From contig CAJTAL010000018.1 in the NCBI GenBank assembly GCA_910574285.1, forward strand, positions 18,589 to 82,588: a DNA stretch of 64,000 nt, given 5' to 3'. Made by a program: the position numbers and the translations under genes. This DNA is from Lachnospiraceae bacterium (GTDB lineage Bacteria; Bacillota; Clostridia; Lachnospirales; Lachnospiraceae). Under the pieces are notes generated by a model. That model did no database searches. It had not been told where the DNA came from and saw only the letters and a program-made list of their open reading frames with translations. Position 1 is the first letter of the stretch; each line of letters opens with the position of its first letter. Shown here in pieces: positions 1 to 5,870 of the stretch.

Positions 1-2149
1 TCTCCACCAGATTAATGTTCATGAATTCCAGAGTAATATTTCCAGAACTTATCTTAGAAGCTTCTACCACATCTTCCGTAAGAGTCTTAAGCCGTTGAGA
101 TTTTTCGTCTAACACATCCAGATACCGCTGAATCTTCGGATCTTCGAACTTTTCCTGTTTCAAAAGATTTACATAATTAATAATAGAAGTAAGAGGCGTC
201 TTAATATCATGAGAAACATTCGTAATCAGATCCGTCTTAAGCCGCTCGCTCTTGATACTCTCGTCCAGAGCCATATCAAGCCCCTGCCCGATTGAATTGA
301 TCTTCTCCGCAATATTCCTCTGCTCTTCACTCATTCTTTTTGTCGGAATCTTATAATCCACCTCGCCTCCGGCAATCTTATCGACCCCTTTGTCGATCTC
401 ATGTCTCCCGATTGCCTGTTTCACCAGATAGACAAACAAGACTATCTCTGCCAGCAGCAGCAGAAAGGACAGAACCAGATCCAGATGATCTATAATTCCC
501 ATCCAATGAATGACCACAAATATCCCAAATATCAGAATCGTCCGCCAAACGGAATGTAGATTCCGCAGAATCTGCTTTATGAAATCTAACAGGCTCTTTA
601 TCAGACTGTTTTTCCATAAAGATTTTGCTTTCATTCTTCTGACCAGACTCATATATCCGATCAGGAACATCCCGCAAGTGTATGCCGCTATAATACCCAT
701 CCATATGAGTGTTACCGGTTCAATATCCGGACCGGACCCGTATATCGCATCAAAAGACGAAGTCTGACCTGAATTAATATAATTATTTCCAAATACCACA
801 GAAACCGGAATAATCCAAACCGCCAGTACAACTGCCGCCGCCACTTCTGTCTTCCATCTGTCAAATGCATTCAGATGCAATTCTTCATCTTCGTTATTTC
901 TCCCTGCAACGAGCGTCAGCCAGATCAGGATTACAAAAAACGCAATCATAAACAGTATCCCCAACACCGCCACGGTCTGAATACTTGATCCGTATTTTTC
1001 ATACATGCGGGCCTCCGAATAGAAACCGTCTTTGATCGGATACCCGGTATCTACCCCTATCGCAAATATGAAACCGTCTTCTTCTCCACTCACATATTCT
1101 GCCGAATCCCGCCACCTGAAAGCATCGGCATCATCCAGGTTGGTCTCAAACTCTTCAAGCTGCGGTCTGACGATTACATACTTCCCCATATCCCGAAGCT
1201 TCTTCAGATTCCCCTCTATCTTAGTGCTGTCCTGGAATTCCTTCCGATTAGAATATACGACATCGTTCTTTGTATCAGCATACAGATACGCAACATTCGT
1301 ATCCCCTTCCTGATACATCTTGCCGATATTCTCATACCGTTCCAAATCATTCTTAAGAACACCGATCACCTCACGAAGTCTTCCATATGCGTCGCTCAGC
1401 CTGCCGTTCCACGCCGGACTGTCATTCGCCACTTCCATAATACTTCCTGCGCCGATCGGAGAATACAGCTCCTCAAACCAATAGCCGTCATAGCTCCAAC
1501 AATCGAGATAAACGACCTTCCCCTCCTCATTCTGAAGCCCCTTAAAGGGTGTCTCTGAAGAATTATAAAAATCTCCTTCCTGCAGACTTGAGAGAATATC
1601 ATTTTCGGAAATTCCCGACTCATCGCCTGCAATCACAAACCGAAGCTCTCCATTATCAATCAGCTTTTTAAATTCACTGTAATAGTAATAATGATAGGTA
1701 TTATCAGCATTTTTACAGACTATAATATTATCTTCCAGGTTTCCCCCCGTCCCATACATATCATTTCCGTCAGACTGCCAGCTCTCTCCCCACATTTTCA
1801 ATTCTTCCAGCGTATAAGCCAGTCCGCTGGTATTCTTACCGCTTATTGTTCCATCCTCGCAGAACTCTTTGATATCCACGATTCTCCCCGGGTCATAAGC
1901 TCCGTCCGCTTCCAGCATCTTCTTTACCTTAATGCCTTCGGTCACATCATAACTTAAGCTTCGCAGGTTATTCTTAAAACTGACTGAGTCTTCGTATTTT
2001 TTCGCGGCTCTGCCCGCTAATGCTTCAGTCCTCAACACCGGATAGGACATAATCCACATTAAACCGACCGTTATCGTCACCGCCAACACATGCGCCGATA
2101 TAATCAGCATCCCCTTCGCAAGGGCAGACTTATACCATCGATGCTTCAT
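1..2149 (-). CDS. Sensor histidine kinase, C-terminus cut by window edge
   Basis: Membrane histidine kinase that should phosphorylate the response regulator encoded 12 bp upstream. The frame is open from an ATG at 2149 to the window edge (716 codons visible). One N-terminal membrane helix (about residues 10-33) is followed by a large extracytoplasmic domain of about 350 residues, then a cluster of helices (about 387-412, 431-451, 473-498 and 530-575), a HAMP-like linker and a HisKA box NVSHDIKTPLTS with the phospho-acceptor His at residue 647 (209-211). The HATPase domain lies beyond the edge. The multi-helix membrane block between sensor and kinase is unusual compared with a plain two-helix kinase. 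The ligand is unknown; the large outer domain suggests a cell-envelope signal (inference). Confidence 0.9.
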   Translation of the reverse strand, partial: MKHRWYKSALAKGMLIISAHVLAVTITVGLMWIMSYPVLRTEALAGRAAKKYEDSVSFKNNLRSLSYDVTEGIKVKKMLEADGAYDPGRIVDIKEFCEDGTISGKNTSGLAYTLEELKMWGESWQSDGNDMYGTGGNLEDNIIVCKNADNTYHYYYYSEFKKLIDNGELRFVIAGDESGISENDILSSLQEGDFYNSSETPFKGLQNEEGKVVYLDCWSYDGYWFEELYSPIGAGSIMEVANDSPAWNGRLSDAYGRLREVIGVLKNDLERYENIGKMYQEGDTNVAYLYADTKNDVVYSNRKEFQDSTKIEGNLKKLRDMGKYVIVRPQLEEFETNLDDADAFRWRDSAEYVSGEEDGFIFAIGVDTGYPIKDGFYSEARMYEKYGSSIQTVAVLGILFMIAFFVILIWLTLVAGRNNEDEELHLNAFDRWKTEVAAAVVLAVWIIPVSVVFGNNYINSGQTSSFDAIYGSGPDIEPVTLIWMGIIAAYTCGMFLIGYMSLVRRMKAKSLWKNSLIKSLLDFIKQILRNLHSVWRTILIFGIFVVIHWMGIIDHLDLVLSFLLLLAEIVLFVYLVKQAIGRHEIDKGVDKIAGGEVDYKIPTKRMSEEQRNIAEKINSIGQGLDMALDESIKSERLKTDLITNVSHDIKTPLTSIINYVNLLKQEKFEDPKIQRYLDVLDEKSQRLKTLTEDVVEASKISSGNITLEFMNINLVE

Positions 2150-2161
2150 ATAAACTCCCTT

Positions 2162-2857
2162 CTAGAACTTCTCTATCTTATATCCGACCCCCCAGACCAC
2201 CTTCAGATACCGTGGTTCTTTGGGGTTGATCTCAATCTTCTCCCGAATATGCCGGATATGTACCGCCACAGTGTTATCCACACCAATCGCATCTTCATTC
2301 CAGATATTTTCATAGATCTGATCGATAGAGAACACTTTTCCCTGATTCTTCATTAATAGCAGCAGAATATTATATTCGATAGGGGTCAGCTTCACCGGCT
2401 CCCCGTCGACAGTTACTTCTTTCCTGTCGTCATTGACTGCCAGCCCGCCCACTTCATATACTGCCTGACTCATATAATCCGCCGTACTTCCAAGCTGCGT
2501 ATATCTGCGTAACTGAGACTTCACCCTGGCAACCAGTTCCAAAGGGTTAAAAGGCTTCGTCACATAATCATCCGCTCCGACATTGAGCCCAAGGATCTTA
2601 TCTGCATCCTCTGATTTGGCAGACAGAATAATAATAGGCATATTATTCTCTTCTCTGATCTTGAGCGTAGCGCGTATTCCGTCCAGCCTCGGCATCATCA
2701 CGTCAATTACCAACAGATCCACTTTCTGCGCCTTCAGCATCTTTAACGCTTCTTCTCCGTCATATGCTTTCAGTACCTGATATCCCTCCTGAGTCAGATA
2801 GATATCTATCGCCTCTACGATCTCTTTATCATCATCACATACTAATATTTTAGACAT
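2162..2857 (-). CDS. OmpR/PhoB-family response regulator
   Basis: DNA-binding response regulator of 231 residues. The receiver domain has the acidic pair DDD at residues 8-10, the phospho-acceptor Asp at about 52 in IDVMMPRLDG, and the conserved Lys in YVTKPFNP. A winged-helix DNA-binding domain follows (LTPIEYNILLLL and VDNTVAVHIRHIREKIE). The start at 2857 is preferred to the longer frame because GGGAGGTGATGAG lies directly before this ATG and overlaps the upstream alternatives. It sits first in an operon with the kinase gene 12 bp downstream. The divergent spacer upstream carries 0A boxes that could affect it as well. Confidence 0.93.
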   Translation of the reverse strand: MSKILVCDDDKEIVEAIDIYLTQEGYQVLKAYDGEEALKMLKAQKVDLLVIDVMMPRLDGIRATLKIREENNMPIIILSAKSEDADKILGLNVGADDYVTKPFNPLELVARVKSQLRRYTQLGSTADYMSQAVYEVGGLAVNDDRKEVTVDGEPVKLTPIEYNILLLLMKNQGKVFSIDQIYENIWNEDAIGVDNTVAVHIRHIREKIEINPKEPRYLKVVWGVGYKIEKF

Positions 2858-2971
2858 TCTCATCACCTCCCTTATACTATACAAGAATAGCAGGGATTTT
2901 TTAAGAGCAATTTATAGAAATTCTTAAGATATTATGAAATGCCTCCAGTATATCCATTTTATGGGAATTTA

Positions 2972-3052
2972 TTTGTCGAATATTGACTATATTTGTCGAA
3001 AAATTACTAATTATGACTCTTTTTATTGTCATACCTATATTTCGGTTATAAT
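2972..3052 (+). promoter_or_regulatory. Two perfect 0A boxes and a promoter
   Basis: TTTGTCGAA occurs at 2972-2980 and again at 2992-3000, 20 bp apart (two helical turns) on the same face. The known Spo0A box is TTTGTCRAA. A promoter candidate follows: TTGTCA at 3026-3031 and TATAAT at 3047-3052, spacer 15 bp, which is short. The downstream gene encodes a Spo0A-type DNA-binding domain, so this is a likely control region for it by Spo0A or by itself. Confidence 0.75.
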
Positions 3053-3104
3053 TGGAGATGTAGCATGTATTTTGTTTCTCAATGCGAGGCTTATGAGGAT
3101 ACAT

Positions 3105-3452
3105 ATGATGCAAGAAGAGAAGATTGAATATCTAATACGTTCGCTTGGAATTGGCTCCACCTACCGCGGATATCGCTACCTGAATTACGGTGTTCAATTA
3201 TGTCTAAAGAACGAAGATTATCTGCTCTCAGTGAGCAAATTACTATATCCTCAGATTGCCAAACGTTATAACGCCAGCTGTTATAGTGTTGAAAGGGATA
3301 TCCGCACAGTTGTAAAAGTGTGTTGGGACAGAGGTAATAAGCAGCTCTTGCAGGAGATTGCTTTAAGGCCATTATGTTCTCGTCCACCTTCTGGTGAATT
3401 TTTAGATATACTCACCGCACACTTAAGAAATACACCAACGACTTCGGTTTAG
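3105..3452 (+). CDS. Stand-alone Spo0A C-terminal-domain protein
   Basis: A 115-residue protein made almost only of a Spo0A C-terminal DNA-binding domain, without a receiver domain. The family pattern is visible: LGIGSTYRGYRYLNYGV, then LLYPQIAKRYNAS and SVERDIRTVVKVCWDRGN, matching the helices of Spo0A that recognise 0A boxes. A longer in-frame start at 2934 exists, but GAGG six bases before the ATG at 3105 and the promoter at 3026-3052 fix the start here. Two perfect 0A boxes lie 105-133 bp upstream. It probably binds the same sites as Spo0A and could compete with it or control itself (inference). It is divergent from the two-component system on its left. Confidence 0.85.
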   Translation: MMQEEKIEYLIRSLGIGSTYRGYRYLNYGVQLCLKNEDYLLSVSKLLYPQIAKRYNASCYSVERDIRTVVKVCWDRGNKQLLQEIALRPLCSRPPSGEFLDILTAHLRNTPTTSV

Positions 3453-3644
3453 GTTTTCTTCTTAAGTTCTTAAGCCCTTCTTAAGAATTTTTCTTTTTCT
3501 TTTATGGAATAAACATACTTTGGACATATGTTTCTTTTATACTGAAAACCAGATAGTTGAATAAACGATATTCACTATCTCCCCCTCAATAAAGTGAAGT
3601 GCTGGCTGACATGGTTCAGCAGTACAGAACTTTACTCTCATTCC

Positions 3645-3710
3645 TTTTAGATAACTATAACAACGACGAGACCCCCACATTCCTTTGGTTTGTGGGGGTT
3701 TCGCTGTCTT
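3645..3710 (+). repeat. 66-bp direct repeat, left copy, with terminator hairpin
   Basis: Matches 5639-5704 at about 63 of 66 positions in the same orientation. It contains the hairpin ACCCCCACA (3671-3679) / TGTGGGGGT (3691-3699) followed by TT-rich sequence, so it can act as a Rho-independent terminator. The two copies bracket about 2 kb of broken mobile-element genes and may be element ends or recombination scars. Confidence 0.75.
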
Positions 3711-3729
3711 AGATGATATTCATATGATA

Positions 3730-3900
3730 TTATTTTCTCGGTAAGATTGCATACGCCCGGAATGCGCCGATCTCCCCCAGGCTGTAGGTGAGAGGGCGGG
3801 AGTTTCCATCCCGCCGCCTACGCTCCCTCCTGGCAGCGTTCCGGATTGATCTGCAGGCCGTTGGGTCGTGATACCCTTCATGGTTCTTCAGCAGATCCAC
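3730..3900 (-). CDS. Small basic protein, unrecognised
   Basis: A 56-residue reading frame starting with GTG at 3900, behind GGGAGGT inside the end of the sigma-like fragment; the two overlap by 13 bp, which suggests translational coupling. The protein is rich in Arg (AARRERRRRDG) and ends ILPRK. I do not recognise a domain. Its position just after a sigma region 4 remnant, inside decayed mobile DNA, suggests it is an accessory gene of the same lost element. It may be intact, but it has lost its upstream partner. Confidence 0.5.
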   Translation of the reverse strand: MDLLKNHEGYHDPTACRSIRNAARRERRRRDGNSRPLTYSLGEIGAFRAYAILPRK

Positions 3901-4131
3901 CCTAACACCTCCCGTTCTACTTCGCTCATCCATGTTCTCTGGAAAGACTCCACGCCTACATGGTGATAACTCTCTGCAGATATGTACTCTTCAAAGTATC
4001 TGCGGTACTTCCGGGACCTTCCTGACTGTCTGAGTTCCCGAAGTGCTTTAGACTCCATTTGTCGCACCTGCTCATACTTCAAATCCAAATCCTTTCCGAT
4101 ATTCCTCAACGTCTGGTCGTCAATATACCGC
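3888..4131 (-). pseudogene. Sigma-70 region 4 fragment (3' part of a sigma-like gene)
   Basis: The last 80 or so codons of the open frame 3888-4394 read as a sigma region 4 helix-turn-helix: IDDQTLRNIGKDLDLKYEQV followed by RQMESKALRELRQ. The tail (ESYHHVGVESFQRTW) is of the kind seen in sigma-like factors carried by Firmicute integrative elements (from memory). The 5' part of the gene is missing; instead the frame continues into an IS4-type transposase at about 4131. The in-frame join looks accidental, produced by a deletion. Confidence 0.7.
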
Positions 4132-4500
4132 CTCCCTATACTGCCGTATTTATCGAGAAGAGTCTTACGGTTAGGAAGAGGTATTTTAGAGCCGTCAACA
4201 GCGATGATCTGCCGTCCCCATACACCCATGAAACGAGAATGGAAATCCAGGGAATCCCTGCTGCAAAGGAAGTCAAGTACACGTTCGAAGCATTCTTTGA
4301 AAATAGAATGGTCAATGCCGGAGCGTGCCTTGCTGAAAGCCCGTTTGGAACATTTCACAGTATCAGAGATGGAAGCCCCAGACAGGTGCCGCAATTCGGT
4401 AAAGAATTCATCAAGTTAATTTCATACGAAGCAGCTCCCTTCAAAAAAGTGATATAAACAAGGGCTGCGCCGCATTTTAGGGCGATTTTATCAATAGTAA
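4132..4500 (-). pseudogene. IS4-family transposase remnant (5' part)
   Basis: The residues KRAFSKARSGIDHSIFKECF and IIAVDGSKIPLPNRKTLLDK, the latter containing the first catalytic Asp region (DGS), are typical of IS4-family DDE transposases. The 3' two thirds, including the other catalytic residues, are gone. The N-terminal part continues upstream in another frame (ALVYITFLKGAASYEIN), so a frameshift lies near 4410. The gene is therefore dead. The fusion to a sigma region 4 fragment at 4131 marks a deletion junction. Confidence 0.75.
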
Positions 4501-4740
4501 ATCTGCTGATTTTTCGACGAAAAATTTGTGCAATATTTTAATTGAGTTAGTGCTCTTGAATGAAGAAAGGCACAGGGAACCCCGTGCCAATTAAAAGTAA
4601 AAAGCCCCGATCGGAGGCATCCCCGGCCAATTAACTGTTACTGAGGGACATTTGGCACCCAGTCATTTGCGCCGGCGCAATTCGTACCACAGGACGAAAA
4701 CTGGTCAGACCAAAATCGGCTCGTCGTGCAGGATGAATGC
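4501..4740. other. Intergenic stretch with palindromes
   Basis: No coding frame is supported. It contains a hairpin GGCACAGGG/CCCCGTGCC (about 4571-4590) and the perfect 14-bp palindrome TTGCGCCGGCGCAA at 4667-4680. Neither is linked to a known site. Confidence 0.4.
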
Positions 4741-4748
4741 ACATTGAC

Positions 4749-4824
4749 AACATAATATACTTACCCGGATAGCCGATAGGGCGGCTATGCACCCGTTCCG
4801 AGTCCTGCGGAAAGGGGTATACTT
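4749..4824 (+). promoter_or_regulatory. Leader of toxin-like gene 1
   Basis: The leader holds a -10-like CATAAT, an AGCCGATAGGG motif, a hairpin ATAGCC/GGCTAT, CCCGTTCCG and an AAGGGG ribosome binding site before the ATG at 4825. No good -35 is seen at 17 bp. The same motifs AGCCGATA and CCCGTTCCG occur in the same order at the 5' end of the opposing antisense RNA. Confidence 0.5.
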
Positions 4825-4905
4825 ATGAGTACATACGAAGAATTCATGATAATTCTGACCATCGGTCTTTTAATCGTTGCAATTCTGAATCTGAAAAATA
4901 AGTAA
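4825..4905 (+). CDS. Small hydrophobic holin-like toxin peptide, copy 1
   Basis: A 26-residue peptide: polar start MSTYEEFM, a single membrane helix (IILTIGLLIVAIL) and a charged end NLKNK. This is the layout of the putative holin-like toxin family found in type I toxin-antitoxin loci of Firmicutes, where the peptide damages the membrane and an antisense RNA blocks its production. A ribosome binding site AAGGGG lies 7 bases upstream. A convergent RNA promoter with perfect -35 and -10 boxes lies 110-135 bp downstream, and a hairpin overlaps the stop codon. A second copy lies 457 bp to the right. Function is inferred from size, topology and the antisense arrangement. Confidence 0.72.
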   Translation: MSTYEEFMIILTIGLLIVAILNLKNK

Positions 4906-5007
4906 GCCGCCCTGCTCTCTGGTAAAGAATAGGCGGCTTACTATTATAACTGTCAATTAATTTCACCGGAACGGGAAGCTGTGACCTTCCTTATCGGCTG
5001 TCCTGTT
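4895..5007 (-). ncRNA. Candidate antisense antitoxin RNA 1
   Basis: The predicted start is about 7 bases after a TATAAT (5014-5019, minus strand) with TTGACA (5037-5042) at the ideal 17-bp spacing. The RNA would run into the hairpin 4901-4942, followed on this strand by TTATTTTT, giving about 110 nt. Its 3' end covers the last codons of the toxin reading frame. Its 5' end carries AGCCGATA and CCCGTTCCG, the same sense as in the toxin mRNA leader. Confidence 0.65.
4901..4942 (-). terminator. Terminator between toxin 1 and antisense RNA 1
   Basis: 11-bp perfect arms AGTAAGCCGCC (4901-4911) and GGCGGCTTACT (4932-4942). The U-rich tract follows on the minus strand, so it mainly ends the antisense RNA, but the stem is symmetric. 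Confidence 0.75.
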
Positions 5008-5013
5008 AAGTGT

Positions 5014-5042
5014 ATTATAGTCAATTTAAACAAAATTGTCAA
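5014..5042 (-). promoter_or_regulatory. Promoter of antisense RNA 1
   Basis: Minus strand: TTGACA (5037-5042), 17-bp spacer, TATAAT (5014-5019). Both hexamers match the sigma-A consensus perfectly, much better than anything in front of the toxin frame. Strong antitoxin and weak toxin transcription is the usual type I design. Confidence 0.85.
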
Positions 5043-5101
5043 ATACTATCCTTTCATTTCAAAACCGCCACCACGCGACCAGATGAAAGGAAGGCGATAG
5101 A

Positions 5102-5203
5102 ATGCCCGTATACAAAGACAATGAGAGAAACATTTATGACTGCCGGTTTTACTATACCGACTGGACAGGGCAAAAACGACAGAAACAGACAAATGGACAT
5201 TGA
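5102..5203 (+). pseudogene. Truncated tyrosine-integrase N-terminus, copy 1
   Basis: A 33-codon frame starting MPVYKDNERN and containing RFYYTDWTGQKRQKQ, which is the start of Tn916-type site-specific integrases (DNA-binding N-terminal domain). A good ribosome binding site GAAAGGAAGG precedes it. The frame is cut after the first domain by the sequence that begins the second toxin unit. The upstream inverted repeat TCCTTTCAT/ATGAAAGGA is also duplicated in the second copy. No catalytic domain remains. Confidence 0.7.
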
Positions 5204-5204
5204 C

Positions 5205-5281
5205 AATAATATATTTACCCAGGCAGCCGATAGGGTGTGAATACCTCCGTTCCGAGCCTTGAACGGAAGGAGGCGTTTTCT
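5205..5281 (+). promoter_or_regulatory. Leader of toxin-like gene 2
   Basis: Parallel to the leader of copy 1: ATTGACAATAAT, GGCAGCCGATAGGG, TCCGTTCCGAG and a GGAAGGAGG ribosome binding site before the ATG at 5282. The -10 is AATAAT-like and weak. Confidence 0.5.
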
Positions 5282-5368
5282 ATGAGTACATATGAAGAAT
5301 TCATGATATTGCTTACTTTTGGAATACTTGTAGTTGCGATTTTGGAATATGTCAACCATAAAAAATAG
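5282..5368 (+). CDS. Small hydrophobic holin-like toxin peptide, copy 2
   Basis: A 28-residue peptide with the same start MSTYEEFM, a membrane helix ILLTFGILVVAIL and the tail EYVNHKK. About 14 residues of the first copy are conserved exactly; the tail has drifted, so both copies have been kept with a similar layout while diverging. The ribosome binding site GGAAGGAGG is stronger than in copy 1. The stop codon lies inside the stem of a bidirectional terminator. A convergent promoter with perfect hexamers lies about 100 bp downstream. Same inferred role as copy 1: a type I toxin. Confidence 0.72.
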   Translation: MSTYEEFMILLTFGILVVAILEYVNHKK

Positions 5369-5461
5369 CACCCCCGCTCTGACAAAGTAAAAGGTGCTAT
5401 TTTTTAACCAATATATTGCCGGAAACGGATAGGTGTACTCTATCGTATCGGCTGCCTTGTT
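5357..5461 (-). ncRNA. Candidate antisense antitoxin RNA 2
   Basis: The predicted start is just after TATAAT (5468-5473, minus strand) and the end is at the 13-bp stem terminator 5360-5405, giving about 100 nt. Its 5' end again carries GGCAGCCGATA followed by a TCCGTTTCCG motif, shared in the same sense with the toxin 2 leader. Confidence 0.65.
5360..5405. terminator. Bidirectional terminator of toxin module 2
   Basis: Perfect 13-bp arms AAAAAATAGCACC (5360-5372) and GGTGCTATTTTTT (5393-5405). Each strand ends in a run of six T, so it can end both the toxin mRNA and the opposing RNA. Confidence 0.85.
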
Positions 5462-5467
5462 AAGTAT

Positions 5468-5496
5468 ATTATAGTCAATCTCTTCAAATATGTCAA
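5468..5496 (-). promoter_or_regulatory. Promoter of antisense RNA 2
   Basis: Minus strand: TTGACA (5491-5496), 17-bp spacer, TATAAT (5468-5473). Both boxes are perfect, as in module 1. Confidence 0.85.
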
Positions 5497-5555
5497 ATAC
5501 TATCCTTTCATTTCAAAACCGCCGCCACACGCGCAGATGAAAGGAAGACGATAGA

Positions 5556-5648
5556 ATGCCCGTATACAAAAACAATGAAAGGAATGAAAGGAACACTTAC
5601 TGCTGCCGGTTTTACTATACCGACTGGACAGGACAGAATTTTAGATAA
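5556..5648 (+). pseudogene. Truncated tyrosine-integrase N-terminus, copy 2
   Basis: A 30-codon frame starting MPVYKNNERNERN and containing RFYYTDWTGQ, a second copy of the integrase start. It ends where the right copy of the 66-bp direct repeat begins. Together with copy 1 it shows that a unit of about 455 bp (toxin, antisense RNA, integrase start) was duplicated in tandem. Confidence 0.7.
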
Positions 5649-5704
5649 CTATAACAACGACGAGACCCCCACATTCCATTGGTTTGTGGGGGTCTTGCTG
5701 TCTT
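5639..5704 (+). repeat. 66-bp direct repeat, right copy, with terminator hairpin
   Basis: Second copy of the repeat at 3645-3710. The hairpin is ACCCCCACA (5665-5673) / TGTGGGGGT (5685-5693). It truncates the second integrase fragment and lies about 230 bp before carB. Confidence 0.75.
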
Positions 5705-5725
5705 TGGCTAGTCAGGACAGAAGCA

Positions 5726-5787
5726 GCAGAAATTTCGCTTTTTCCCGCTGATCTTTGTTCATTTTACATAAATTTCTGCCTTTTTTT
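5726..5787 (+). terminator. Terminator-like hairpin before carB
   Basis: Perfect 10-bp arms GCAGAAATTT (5726-5735) and AAATTTCTGC (5770-5779) followed by CTTTTTTT. The 34-nt loop is long. It could end read-through from the mobile region or act in a leader; no PyrR-type site is obvious to me. Confidence 0.5.
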
Positions 5788-5819
5788 AATTTATGTTTCT
5801 CTTTTTTGCATTTCACCTT

Positions 5820-5825
5820 TATAAT
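5820..5825 (+). promoter_or_regulatory. carB: Candidate -10 box of carB
   Basis: TATAAT 46 bp before the carB start. The -35 position is only T-rich (TTTCTCT). The hairpin 5726-5779 lies upstream of it, so it would not be part of this transcript. Confidence 0.45.
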
Positions 5826-5870
5826 ATGAGGTGGAGTTTATTGTATGTCAAACATTTTAGGAGGATACAC

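Noticed and set aside
3130..3387. 98-codon minus-strand frame opposite the Spo0A-like gene
   Set aside because: Shadow frame; the plus-strand protein matches a known domain and has a promoter and ribosome binding site.
4667..4680. TTGCGCCGGCGCAA palindrome as an attachment site
   Set aside because: No second copy seen and no integrase linked to it; left as a plain palindrome.
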